DNA of 64,000 bases, from the NCBI GenBank assembly GCA_963678705.1, contig OY783207.1, forward strand, positions 20,496,001-20,560,000, in the 5' to 3' direction. Below the pieces are notes generated by a model, which made no database searches, was not told where the DNA came from, and was given only the letters and a program-made list of their open reading frames with translations. The stretch comes from Panorpa germanica. Its lineage: Eukaryota; Arthropoda; Insecta; Mecoptera; Panorpidae. Position numbers and translations under genes: made by a program. Below are positions 33,146 to 44,151 of the stretch, piece by piece; the first letter of the stretch is position 1, and each line of letters starts with the position of its first letter.

Positions 33146-35173
33146 ATGGCGGAAAAGGAAGCCTCAGGAGTTCAAGCAAACTTGGACGAAGAAGAGAAAC
33201 CTGGAAAATATCCCATTGGTGCAACTTTGGTACTCTTTTTTGAAATTTTCCGTTCTTATGCCAGTGGTGCCAATAGAAGTGTATCGATGTTGCTTTTAGA
33301 CGTTGGTGGTTACAATCAAGATCAAGGAACGCAGATCTTTCACACATCTATGAGTATCGCCACAATAACTCCAATATCTGCAGCATTATTAGCCGACAGT
33401 TGGACAGGAAAATATCCTGTTCTCTTGATAGGTTGTGCAATAACATCATTGGGTATTGGTTTGATTACAATAGCATCCGTGCCGGGTTTGAATGTGTCAG
33501 TGCGGACATTTATATGGCTCGGTGTGGTTTTAAGATCTATTGGATGGGGTTGCATGCACCCAACGATGACACCATTAGGAGCAGATCAATTTGAACTTCC
33601 GCGCCAGAAGAAGTACTTATCTCAGTATTTCTCATGGAATCATTTGATCGTTAACGTTGTTATTCTAACAGCAGTATTCCTAACAACGTCATTTAGGGCT
33701 GATGTCCATTGCTTGGGTGAAACTCATTGTTATGCATTGGCTTTCCTAATACCAACGCTATGTGTGATCATCATGCTATTTGGCTTCATCCTTACCAAAC
33801 AACAATATAAACTGTACACGCCATCTAAGAAAACGGTGATACTATCAGTTGTAGCTTGTATTTTCACCGCTATTGGGAACAAGATCAAAATGAGAAAACA
33901 GCCTGATAACGTTCCAAGAGCTCATTGGCTTCATTACGCCAAGGAAAAGTACGGGGATGTGTTTGTGGAAGAAGTGAGGTCCATACTATGCATCATGCTC
34001 ATGTGTCTGCCAACAATGTTGGTCTGGTGTGTGTACATGCAATACGAATCAAGATGGGTTTATCAAGCCACAAGGCTGGACTTGAGAGTTGGAGACTTTT
34101 TAATGAAACCTGAGCACATCATTATTATTAATAGTTTAATGGTTGTTTGCCTTGTGCCAATTTTAACACTAATAATATATCCTTTGTTTGATAAAATTGC
34201 AATCAAGAGACCACTAATAAAAACTTTATTAGGATCTATTCTCATAGCAGTCTCGTTTTTATTATCTGGCGTATTGGAACTTTTGTTGGAAAGGCGTATG
34301 GCCCCTCAACTGGCATCTGGGATAGGTCAGTTTCGTTTATACAATGGAATGGAATGCAACTATACTTTTAATAATCTGCCAGGGGATAAACTGGTTGAAT
34401 TACAAAAATTTGGATACTATGAGGATACCAATATTAAAGTAACAGGCAAGCAAAATTTCTTAATCAATTACACTCCTGGAGCTGATTGTCCTGACAGTAT
34501 GACATCTGATACGTTTTCTGTTGAAATACAAGAAGAAATGTCAAAGGCATATTTATTTAGTGGAAGTTCCAGTTCCTTCAGTTACCAAGATGTGGTAAAT
34601 AACTCGGAGAATGGTTACCCTTATTTCAGGATGTTAGCAGATAATTTAAACGATACTATCGTTATCAAAAACGATCGGTACACAGTTCTCAACGACACCT
34701 TACAGAACAACGATATACAAGTAATTAATCCGGGAATATTTGACGTCATTATTGGAGGAGAATTGGTGAAATCAAATTTTGAGTTACTTATGGGTGGGCA
34801 TTATGTGTTTTTAGTTAAGAAGATAAAAGATAATTTCGAATTGACAATACATTTGATAAAGGACACAAACTATTACTCGATTTATGTGCAATTACCCCAG
34901 CTCTTTCTGCTGAGCACGGGCGAGATAATGTTCATGTTACAGATGAGGGAATTTGTATACGGAGAAACGCCAGCAACGCTAACAACGTTTATGTGGGCGT
35001 TTAACGAACTAATGGATGGTTTTGGAAATATTGTAACTGTTATATTTGCAAATACGGAAAGTTACCGATTGTCTTCGCAAATCTTTGTATATAGTGGTGC
35101 GCTTTTTTTTGACTGTTTGATCTTTGGTTTTCTTATTTGCAGATACAAATATGTTAATCCAATCTGGGCTTGA
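33146..35173 (+). CDS. Divergent proton-coupled oligopeptide transporter (SLC15/POT-like)
   Basis: A single 675-codon frame with no introns. Family signs: HTSMSIATITPISAALLADSW (TM2 region), SIGWGCMHPTMTPLGADQF (the GtGGikpcvsafGgDQF signature, altered), YLSQYFSWNHLIVNV, HWLHYAKEKYGD, and a late EFVYGETPATLTTFMWAFN. A large extracellular insert of about 200 residues (about 382-585, with N-glycosylation sites such as NYT and NDT) sits between late membrane helices, as in animal PepT1/2. The N-terminal ExxER proton-coupling motif is not preserved: the equivalent stretch reads FFEIFRSYASGAN. It may transport an unusual substrate or be non-transporting. The single exon contrasts with its intron-rich neighbours. 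Confidence 0.85.
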   Translation: MAEKEASGVQANLDEEEKPGKYPIGATLVLFFEIFRSYASGANRSVSMLLLDVGGYNQDQGTQIFHTSMSIATITPISAALLADSWTGKYPVLLIGCAITSLGIGLITIASVPGLNVSVRTFIWLGVVLRSIGWGCMHPTMTPLGADQFELPRQKKYLSQYFSWNHLIVNVVILTAVFLTTSFRADVHCLGETHCYALAFLIPTLCVIIMLFGFILTKQQYKLYTPSKKTVILSVVACIFTAIGNKIKMRKQPDNVPRAHWLHYAKEKYGDVFVEEVRSILCIMLMCLPTMLVWCVYMQYESRWVYQATRLDLRVGDFLMKPEHIIIINSLMVVCLVPILTLIIYPLFDKIAIKRPLIKTLLGSILIAVSFLLSGVLELLLERRMAPQLASGIGQFRLYNGMECNYTFNNLPGDKLVELQKFGYYEDTNIKVTGKQNFLINYTPGADCPDSMTSDTFSVEIQEEMSKAYLFSGSSSSFSYQDVVNNSENGYPYFRMLADNLNDTIVIKNDRYTVLNDTLQNNDIQVINPGIFDVIIGGELVKSNFELLMGGHYVFLVKKIKDNFELTIHLIKDTNYYSIYVQLPQLFLLSTGEIMFMLQMREFVYGETPATLTTFMWAFNELMDGFGNIVTVIFANTESYRLSSQIFVYSGALFFDCLIFGFLICRYKYVNPIWA

Positions 35174-35841
35174 CAAAGAAAACGGTTATCAACCGTAAAT
35201 ATTGAAAACTTTTATTTTGGTTACATTTACATACATATATATATATATATGTGACATTATTTTGAATACATTTTTTTGTGACAGTATAATTGTGTTTGAT
35301 TATAATTGTGTTAGTTGATATTGTTATGCTGGAAAGAGTTCTCAATTCTAAGCTTGATGAGAAAGATGAATTCTCTCGCATCTAATAGCCATTTTTACAA
35401 GCGGCAAATGATTTTTGGCTTAAAATAGTATGTAAAGGAAGAGGAAATGAGGATTATTGATGCATATGGTAATATTGCCGAATTATGAGCATTTGCAATA
35501 TACGCTGTCACTTGTTAACCTGTTACTCTCTGCACCAACGGCTTGCTTCGTGGTTTACTGTTATATTACTGAGCATTACTGAGGGAAACTATTTTTTCTA
35601 ATGACCTTTCCATCCCAATGGCCGACCTAACCGTATACATCATGTATACTTTTAGTTCACTTTTTTTATTAGATACGCCTACTTGATTTTAATCGAATAT
35701 TTAGAATTATGACAAAAGAACGTCGATAAAACAAAGATTCATTAATGTAACAAAAACAACAACACTCACAATCAGAAAAAATAAATTTTGAAACATAAAA
35801 TTATAAAATGAAAATTTAAAAGTACAAAAAAGAAATTCAAA
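35174..35841. other. Intergenic between transporter and XPNPEP3-like gene
   Basis: AT-rich with a short TA run near 35236-35252. No gene seen. It should contain the promoter of the downstream gene. Confidence 0.45.
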
Positions 35842-38800
35842 ATGTTTAAGAAAATCTCAGTTATTAAAAATGCTACGAAAGTATTATCCCTTCGATCATC
35901 ATTTATTCCTTACAAAGGTAAGATCTATTTAATCTGTTCATTATTAATGTAGCCGAGTAATCGGTTTCATAGTGGCTACAAAGTGACTGGAAGCTGGGGC
36001 TCTTTCTTTTCGTTCTTCTTAAATTTACATATTCAAAAAAAATTTATGTAAAAGTAAAGAAAGTATCGAAAATATTTAATATTAAAAGGCCCGCCATAAA
36101 TGATTTTATATAAATCTTTTTTTCACTTCAATTGGTAGGATGATTTTTACAGCAGATGGTTGTATCAGTCCACTTCAGTGTTGTATCACGTTTTTTACAA
36201 AGAGTGTGTCTTAAATTTTGTGTTGCAAACGGAATTTCGTGTGCTGACTAGCTAAAAATGTTGAAGGGGAACTTTTGGTGAATCAGTTTTATTAAAATCA
36301 CGTAGTTACGACTTGTATGAAGCGTCCAATGAAGACTGAGTGATTGTCGAACATATGCATCGTTCCGAAAGGTCTTCGGCCTCTTCAACTGAAGAAAACA
36401 TCAGAAAAGTGAAGGAAATTGTGATCTTAACATCTTCCACGAGTCGTTGGTTCGATTTAGGTGCACCGCGAGACATGCTGATACTCTTTAGATATGCTGG
36501 ATCGCGTCAATTCTGATACCACATTATTGGAACGCTTTATAATTGTTGACGAGACATGGGTCTGCGATTTTTTCATGCAAACAAGTCAACAGTCGTTAGA
36601 ATGGAGGACTAAAAACAACTTGCTCAAACCTCAATTCTAGCTAAATAATTTTTCAAATCCAGTTATTAAGTTTTCATTGCATGTGGTGGTGAGGATAAAT
36701 GGTGATGGATGGAAAAAGAAGGAGAAATATTGATAATGGATATTGAAATGTGCCATCAAAAGATAAATAATTTAATAATACCATTCGAGAAAGAAAAGAG
36801 GGGCTGACCATATGGGCAAGGCAAGAGAAACTAGGCTTTTAAAGATGTGAAGATTGGTAACGAAAATTCGGATGGAATGAAGCCAGAGAATCCGAGCCAG
36901 AGATGGAAGATGATGAATATCGGAGACACGAAAAGGAAGGTAGAAGGGAAAGGAAAAGGGTGAGAGACATGAAGTTTTGGAATGGTTAAGTAGAGGAGTA
37001 GAGAACAGTGAAAGTGACACGAGGAGAAAAAGGAAGAGATGTCATTACTTTAAGTTTAATTAGAATCTAAACTATTAATATCTAAAACTATTAAGTTTAA
37101 TAGTTTTTAAGTCAATTTATTGTAATGCAAGTGTGAAGAATGTAAAGCATAGCGGCTTGCAATAAAATAAATATTAAGTTGTCACTGATCAACATATTTA
37201 AATATAAAATTGTATCCTCAGTAGAGCGCTCTAATTATATGTATGTTTCTTCAAATATCTTTTGTCAAATCTTTCTAGGAGTTTTACTGCGGAATAAGCA
37301 CACAACAACCAAATCTCGTAACACTATGATAAAGGAACCTACGCAAAATTTCCTACATGAGCCGATTCCCGGAATTAACTTCAGCGAGCTTATTGAAAGA
37401 AGACATAGATTGATGGAAGCACTTGTCGTGAGTAATTTTGTACGGGGAAAGAAGACAAATCACCTTGTAAGTATAAACAATTTATATAAGTAAGTATATA
37501 AAAAGTGTTACAATGCCATAAGTTTACACTGGATTGGTAAATGTACAATCATTAGAACGAAACCTGCATTTGCATTCAAACTGAGGCTTTAAAAAATAAA
37601 ATAAACAAAATATTTTGTAAACCTAGACCAAACCCCAAATGATAAGAATTAATCTGATTTTTATTACTTCATTTGACACTTTTTTTTATAAACATATAAA
37701 ACTTCCTGAGTGAATAGTAACAACAAAGTATGCCGATGTATTAAACAACATGTTACTTTGGTTGTTGGATATTGCACTTTGCTGTCGTACTGATGTTAGT
37801 AACCTAAGAAATTTGTTCGTTATTCAAGGAGAAAGTATTCAACGTAATTTATTTGTATAAGTTGTATTTCAATATAATTAACCAAATTTTTGTATTTTAC
37901 GATAGGTTGTCGTACCAGCACCTGGTTTTGGAGAACATAGCAAATCGAACATTGATCTTGTTTACCTGACTGGCATTGTGGACCCCAAGACCTGCCTTGT
38001 GTTGACTTGTATAGACGGAGGCGATTTAAGATCTATTCTCTTTCACGAACCGGTTCATTCCCCGATCACGCTGCTTGGGGGAACTGGAACTCCCGCGCAG
38101 TTGATGAAGAGTCTGCAGATTGATCAAATTTATCCGTTGTCTCACATGGAAGCTTACTTAAATGGGTATGTGCGAGTTTTTATAGTAGACAAGGCATTTA
38201 GTGTTGACGTGCATGGCATGACGCACGACTCATGTGTCACGGTGCGCATGTCAGGTCGCATGGGATGACGTATGGCTCGTATGGCATGACGCACGACTTG
38301 TATGTCATGATGCGCATGTCAGGACGCTTTAAGACGTTTTAAGTCTTCACCTCTCTGGTCTGGTTTCGTGCTTCTTTGAAACCTTTAAACGCGTTTTTCT
38401 CACACTATTTTTTTACATGATTGCCAAGATAACGCTGTCAAGTTTTTTTTTTAATTTTACGTATTTTAAAATAACAATGTTTTTTATTTTTTTCATTAAG
38501 AAAAGGAAAAGCTAACAGGGTTAGCTGCAGAAACTTATCAACTTGATATTTATTTAAGAAAATTTCACAAATTATTCTTAAAATGTTATTTTATCATGTA
38601 GTAATTATAGAAATAATTATATGTTAACACGAAAATATGCTTTTTTATCGATTTGACCTTGCTCTCCCGTTAATCCAAAAAAGAAGTTTATTTCCTGGCA
38701 GTACTGCTAACAAGATTTTATTTTAATTGCTAACAAGAACAATATTTTACAGAATCTTCAAGTCTGATCAGTTCAAGATATGGTTTGACGACAGTAGTGG

Positions 38801-41800
38801 TAACTCCATGGTAAAACGAATTATTACCGAGCTGAGTTATTTACCTGGTGTGAATGGATACGAGGCTCCTAACACCCACTTGCAGGCGTTGCGATTAATT
38901 AAATCCCCCGCGGAGATCAACACTATCAGAGACACTTGTCAAATAACATCTCGGGCTTTCAATCATGCTATGGCACTCAGCAAACCTGGTAAGTTCTCCT
39001 AATTTACGAATATTTGTTAAGAAAGTTTTGTTTTATGATTTTTCTTTTAGATACTACTGCATTTACGATACGTTCCATCATTCAAAATGATTGTGAGGAA
39101 CGTGGTGTAAGAAAACTAAACATTAATATCAACGAAACGAGATCTGGACATGACGACATCATTGCTGCGGACGTTGATCCACCTCAAGGAGATTTGCTCA
39201 TTGTAGATGCAAGTACGTAGAACGCGATCACATACATTTATAAGAAAAATCGAATTTCTTTTTTTATAAACTAATTTTTACAAAAAACAAATTGTTTAAA
39301 AATTATAGCGGTTTCATAAATAAGTAATCTTTTGCGCACCTCGCTTTCTCAGCATTATAACCCGGGGCTGAGAAAAAATGATCATTCGTAATACCGGTTT
39401 AATACTAGAGAGACAGTTCAATAAAACACGAACTGAACAAAAACACCAATGCTTACACCAAAGAGACAGTTCTTAAAATATTTTTGTCTTTTGTTTATGT
39501 TTTAGTAAACAAAACAAATTCCCATCTGGAGTCGGTAAGACTAAAGGTAAACACGTTTGTTGTTGTTTTTTAGTCTTCTTGGTTTGAACACGTAATTTTG
39601 TTTTTTGTGAACATTTGCGCTTGTCAGTTGTTGTTTATCATATAATTTTTATGGGACACACAGAAAAACACTAAAAACAAAATCGGTATGGATCTGTTTT
39701 AAAACAAAACAAAACATGATTTTGGTTTTGTTTTTTGACAACAAAGCTGTTTTCAAAATTGTATCTTTGGTGTGAAAACGGCATTAATCCCGACAGCTCT
39801 GGGGAACGTTTCTCTTTAAGGTGCAAACAAAGTGAGATGGACCTTCAGAGCATCGCGTCGATATTTTAACATATGTTAAATACGCCTTGTACGGTAAATG
39901 TATCCCCTCTACTAATAAAATACTATAATATTTGATCTCGAAAGAAATGAATTTGTTAAAAAGTTGGCGCGATGCGTTGAAGGTCCATCTCACTGTGCAC
40001 CGCTTTCACTGTGGATTAACATTACCAAGGTTGCAATAGGGTTTACGCAGGAGTTTGTTTTTTTAAATGTCAGTTAACTGAGGTTTATTGTAACCTTTAT
40101 ACAATTGACCTGAAATTTCACACAGAACACAGTTTTTTTTTATGCAATGGTACTAATGGGCGGGGGGGAGTAGCGCAAAGAAAATCCTAACTTTGGAAAT
40201 TATGTGCACGGTACTGATTATGCAACATCATACATTGTGCATGATTCATGCATTAATAAATAAATAATAAATAAAATAAATAGATCTATTAATTGTTAAC
40301 ATATCTCAGACCCCCAAGGTAATGACAATGGCGCTGGCCTCACCCGAACATGGCCGACATGTGGCGAATTCACTCCGCGACAAAAATTACTTTACAATGG
40401 AATATACAATGTGCAGCAACAAATGATTAAGAGTATGCAGGCAGGACAAGTGCAAACAATGGGCCAACTATATAAGAAAATGCGCACTGGATTGAGCAAG
40501 GAATTGCGCAATATCTCATTCATGAAAACGGCTACCACGAAACAAATTGCGAAGGTAAGTGATAGACCTTTCTCACTACAAATAATAAGGCTTGTGACGG
40601 CGGTCATGAGTATGGTTTATCTGATTTGTTTCGCATTAGTCATAAATCGACAGTTCAACGGATATGCATGCATCCAAGCAATGTTAGGAAGTCTACGATA
40701 CTTTGCACCACTTTGATATCCAAACGTATGAACTATATTATAAATGCGAACGTATGAAATGCATACAATGGTGTCATGGTGTATTAATAAACAATAGAAA
40801 TCTAAAATAAAAATCTTTTCTGAAGCATGAAGTTGAAGTTCATGATATATGTTACACTCTTATAGTAGTTTTACTTTCGTTACTTCTATGTTACATACCA
40901 TGATGTAAACGCTTCATTGTACATTAGAAGAAGTAAATAGATTTTTAGTGTAATTTTACTGATTTAAAACTCTTAATATTATATTTTAGGTAATTCCTTC
41001 GCTTTTGAAAAATAAACTTACACATTTCGTCGGTATGGAGGAAGGACAGAACAACCCAGCGGCCAATAGAAATACTGTCTTCAGTCCTGGGATGGTTATA
41101 TCTCTCAAACCAGGTAAAGATATAATACTTAAACCAAGTAAGAGAAACATACTTCGTCGCAGGTTTGAAATAAAGGTACAAAACCGCACGGTTTTGCCGC
41201 TTTCACTGTGGATTACATTACCAAGGTTGGAATAGGGTTTACGCAGGAGTTTGCTTTTTTAAATGTCAGTTAACTAAGGTTTATTGTAAACTTTGGTTAA
41301 TAGTTGTGTTGCTAGCGTCCTATATAACTGCGTGCTATTAACCAAGCAACCAAGTACCTCCGTTACATTTTTCACTGCCTAATTGTTGTCGGTGTTTAAC
41401 AAAAATATAGATAGTTGGAAAAGTTTTGTCTTCCAAACTGGGCTATGGCTCCAAAAAAGGTTGTGAACCTATTGTACAGAAGCTCAATGGTAGACTACCA
41501 AAGGATATAATGTAGGCTACATTTGTAGCATAAATTGTATTTATTAACGCTTTTCCGTTAGGCATTACATTCTTCTACACTAATACTTCGAATTAGATTG
41601 GATTAATTACATAGTACTTAAATAATAATAAACATTTAAATTCCAAAAATGTTTATTATGTTTCTCTTTGTCCGCTCCTACGATCAAGTTTGCAACATTT
41701 CCAAGTCAATGGTTTTCCTTTTACCTCTTTCTCCTAAAGAGAATAAGGACTCTTTACCTCTGCCATCCACTCACTCCTTCCTTGACTCATTTCACCAGCT

Positions 41801-42520
41801 CCTCTACCCACTTTTTACTGACTATCCTAAACTCGCATTCCCGTTATATGCTCGAACTCCTCCCTTTCTCGCTTACATATTTTGCAGACCCTTCCCTTTG
41901 TTTCTTCCCAATACCTAGTAGTACCCTCATCTCTCTCTCATCTCATTCTAAATCTTGCTATTTGCCTTATATTTATTGTTTCCACAACCTCCCCCACCCT
42001 CCTTATATACTTCGGTACTTCCCCCTCCCAAATTCTCTTGTACCGCTCGTTGTATTTCTTGATCTACTTACGCCATCCTTTTTATTGCTGTATCTTTCTG
42101 CCTCTTTTTCTCAACTACTTTTCCGCAGTTCTTCTGCCATTGCATTGCTTTCATGGTACTCTTTTCCCCTTTACCTCTTCCTCTTTCTTAAGTTCTATAA
42201 GTAGTATATTAAATGAACAATGCGCTGGACTTTCTCACAGAAGCCAGAACGTCCCGAATGAAATCAACGACAATTTTGATAGAAAATAAAGTCCGGAGGC
42301 CTAAATAAAATCTTATTAATTTGAAATTTCAGGAATATATGTCGCAGAAAATCGTGATGATGTTAATGAAAATTACCGAGGAATGTCTGTGCAACTTCAA
42401 GATAATATATTGATAAAGGAAGATGGCGTTGAAGTATTATCCCAAGATGCCATAGAATCGCCACATGATATAGAGCAAACCGTGGGAAAGGACGATGTAG
42501 GAATCCGACCTTACACCTAA
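35842..42520 (+). CDS. Xaa-Pro aminopeptidase 3-like (M24B fold), metal site broken
   Basis: Eight exons join in frame to 492 residues: 35842-35917, 37279-37466, 37906-38165, 38753-38988, 39051-39212, 40310-40554, 40990-41113, 42333-42520. Human XPNPEP3 is about 507 residues, so it is full length. The basic start (MFKKISVIKNATKVLSLRSS) looks like a mitochondrial presequence. The N-terminal domain includes FGEHSKSNIDLVYLTGIVDP; the pita-bread domain includes LLIVDAN, GLTRTWPTCGEF, LTHFVGM, PGMVISLKPGIYV and SVQLQDNIL. Of five metal ligands, Asp306 and His401 remain; the second Asp is Gly317, and the two Glu are Lys429 and Gln453. Catalysis is therefore unlikely. A poly(A) signal AATAAA is at 42545. 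Confidence 0.85.
36300..36620 (+). pseudogene. Degenerate mariner-family transposase fragment
   Basis: In intron 1 of the XPNPEP3-like gene. Broken frames read ENIRKVKEIV and, further on, LLERFIIVDETWVC then QTSQQSLEWR, which correspond to the mariner helix-turn-helix and the first catalytic Asp region (GDETW and ETKQQSxxW in the family). Several stops and frameshifts; no terminal repeats recognised. Confidence 0.65.
36780..37050 (+). repeat. Purine-rich repeat relic
   Basis: G/A-rich stretch with repeated AGA/GAA words, unlike its surroundings, in the same intron. It could be a decayed LINE segment (Lys/Glu/Arg-rich C-terminal parts of some insect LINE ORF2 proteins look like this), but no domain is visible. 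Confidence 0.3.
38215..38335. repeat. 68-bp imperfect tandem repeat
   Basis: GGCATGACGCACGACT at 38215 recurs at 38283, followed in both by a GCGCATGTCAGG segment. Period 68, two copies, GC-rich for this locus. It lies 50 bases inside intron 3 of the XPNPEP3-like gene. Confidence 0.7.
39816..40000. mobile_element. 185-bp terminal-inverted-repeat element
   Basis: The left arm (GTGCAAACAAAGTGAGATGG then ACCTTCAGAGCATCGCG) and the right arm (CGCGATGCGTTGAAGGT then CCATCTCACTGTGCAC) are inverted copies of about 35 bp. The interior (39873-39960) matches 19935-20020. It lies in intron 5 of the XPNPEP3-like gene. MITE-like, non-coding. Confidence 0.65.
40003..40100 (+). repeat. Direct repeat, copy 1 (intron 5)
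   Basis: From CCGCTTTCACTGTGGATTA to GAGGTTTATTGTAAC. It matches 41203-41300 in intron 7 of the same gene with few differences. Confidence 0.8.
41203..41300 (+). repeat. Direct repeat, copy 2 (intron 7)
   Basis: Second copy of the ~97-bp sequence at 40003. Reading through the exon 7 donor at 41114 gives a 76-codon open frame that ends in this repeat, but the frame, splice sites and protein family show that this part is intron. Confidence 0.8.
41650..42200 (-). pseudogene. Degraded LINE ORF2 C-terminus
   Basis: On the minus strand broken frames include QIARFRM, then RYWEE and VCKICKREREEFEHI, the Cys-rich C-terminal motif (I-A-R-x-R, RYW, C-x2-C, H) of I/R1-like insect LINEs. The long pyrimidine-rich plus-strand open frames over the same bases are its antisense shadow. 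It sits in intron 7 of the XPNPEP3-like gene. Confidence 0.6.
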
Positions 42521-42550
42521 AAAACATATCCAATTTGACTATATAATAAA

Positions 42551-43518
42551 ATGACTTGTGTTTAATGTTGCATGTTAAAAATACAAAAACATTATGTTTC
42601 GATAATCATGTAGTGTAGTTATTGTTGTCAAACGGAACTTTCCATCCTCCATTATCTTTTCCTCTTACTGACGCTGATAAAATTATCCCTAATCTACAGA
42701 ATAAATATAAGGTAGGTCACCCAAATAACTCCCGGGCCCGGGTTAACCTACCTTAAATGAAATATAGCATAGAATTTGGATTTGTAAACTGTTCATAAAA
42801 TATTCCTTTAAATTTACTAAAGATTTAATCGAAGAATATGTAAAATAGTATCCCGATTATTAGGAGTTGCAAAAGTCGAATGTTAAATGTCGAGTATTGA
42901 AAGGACGATCATTAGACAAATATTTTTTTAAAATTGTTAATATTTAACACCTGAACATTCGTAAGTGAAAATAGCGTAAGGAAGCGTATTACAGTAGAAA
43001 TTAGGAAGAAAAAAATAACTAAACATGAGAATGGTTAAATTATGAATAGAACTAAATTATAAAATTTTCAATTACTAAATATGAATTTCATTATTCTTAT
43101 AAGCGCAGAGTGTAGAAGAGATTTAATTTAAAGAATCAACTATAAATTCAACCACATTTTGCCGAAGATGCATTCTAAAACTCAATAAATATTGAAAAAG
43201 ATATATAGCACCCACTGGACACTATATTTGGTATATATTCTTGTAATATTGTACTCGTAAGTTAGGTTGCAGTAATTTAGGCGCAGTTAATCTCGATCTG
43301 TTTTTCAATTTATAGTTTACTCAATTTTAACTAAATACTTATAAAAGATACTTACAAATATAGACATACTTTATTACCCTATACGCTATTTTAAATTGTA
43401 ATTTGGGAAATTTATGACTAGTGTAAAATTTACTTGCAATTATTCACTGATACATACTTCCACACACCATTCGACAAATTCTTCCAGGATACTATTCCCA
43501 CACCAGTATTCATCCTTT
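42551..43518. other. Intergenic, no gene seen
   Basis: AT-rich flank downstream of the XPNPEP3-like gene. A short GC palindrome CCCGGGCCCGGG lies near 42732. No open frames of interest. Confidence 0.45.
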
Positions 43519-44151
43519 AATGGGCTTGTGTCCTATGTCTTAATTTCTACAAAAGTGTACTATACATTGATAAAGTGGGTTACTAGAACCTCAAATGTTC
43601 AATTATTTTTTAATAACTCCTTATATGTTAAGAGATATTAACTATTAAAAAAGTCATTTTGTCTCTTTAATTATTAAAGTGATTCAACGTTGTACACATT
43701 CCAAGTGCATGTGACATCACAATCCTTGTGTAAGGTTACCAACCTTACAGCTCATAAACCTCTGCTATATGAATATATATATCAAATATTATTTACAGCT
43801 ATTTCAAGGAACACTCAAATTCCAATATTATGTCTGCCGTAACAGGGTTAAATAAAATAAAAACTTATTATTCTTTGATTTGACTTGATTATTTGACTAT
43901 CAACAGCTACAAGACATTACCACAACACTGACCTCTACTCAACAAATAACTGACGTTAAAATGCATTTCACGTCATAAAGATATGGCTGACCATTTTTAG
44001 CGCTGAAACTACAATTCAAACTTTTAATGGCTATATCTCCGTCAATATTTAGATATTTAATAAAATAGACACGCCAATACCCATTTATTAACATCAATTT
44101 CAATCAACAATTGAAAAATCGACCACTAAAAAATGAGGACACAAATCCATT
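43519..44151 (+). mobile_element. Inverted-repeat element, copy 5 (family A, full length)
   Basis: 633 bp from AATGGGCTTGTGTCCTATG to GAGGACACAAATCCATT. Both ends are present, making it one of the two best reference copies with 50250-50888. Confidence 0.85.

Noticed and set aside
40411-40716. Plus-strand frame continuing past 40554
   Set aside because: The first part is exon 6 of the XPNPEP3-like gene; the rest is read-through into the intron after a GTAAGT donor.
41005-41235. Frame ending in ILRRRFEIKVQNRT...
   Set aside because: Read-through past the exon 7 donor at 41114; joining to 42333 restores the family motif KPGIYV.
41649-42289. Ser/Leu/Phe/Pro-rich plus-strand open frames up to 178 codons
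   Set aside because: Antisense of a degraded LINE C-terminus.
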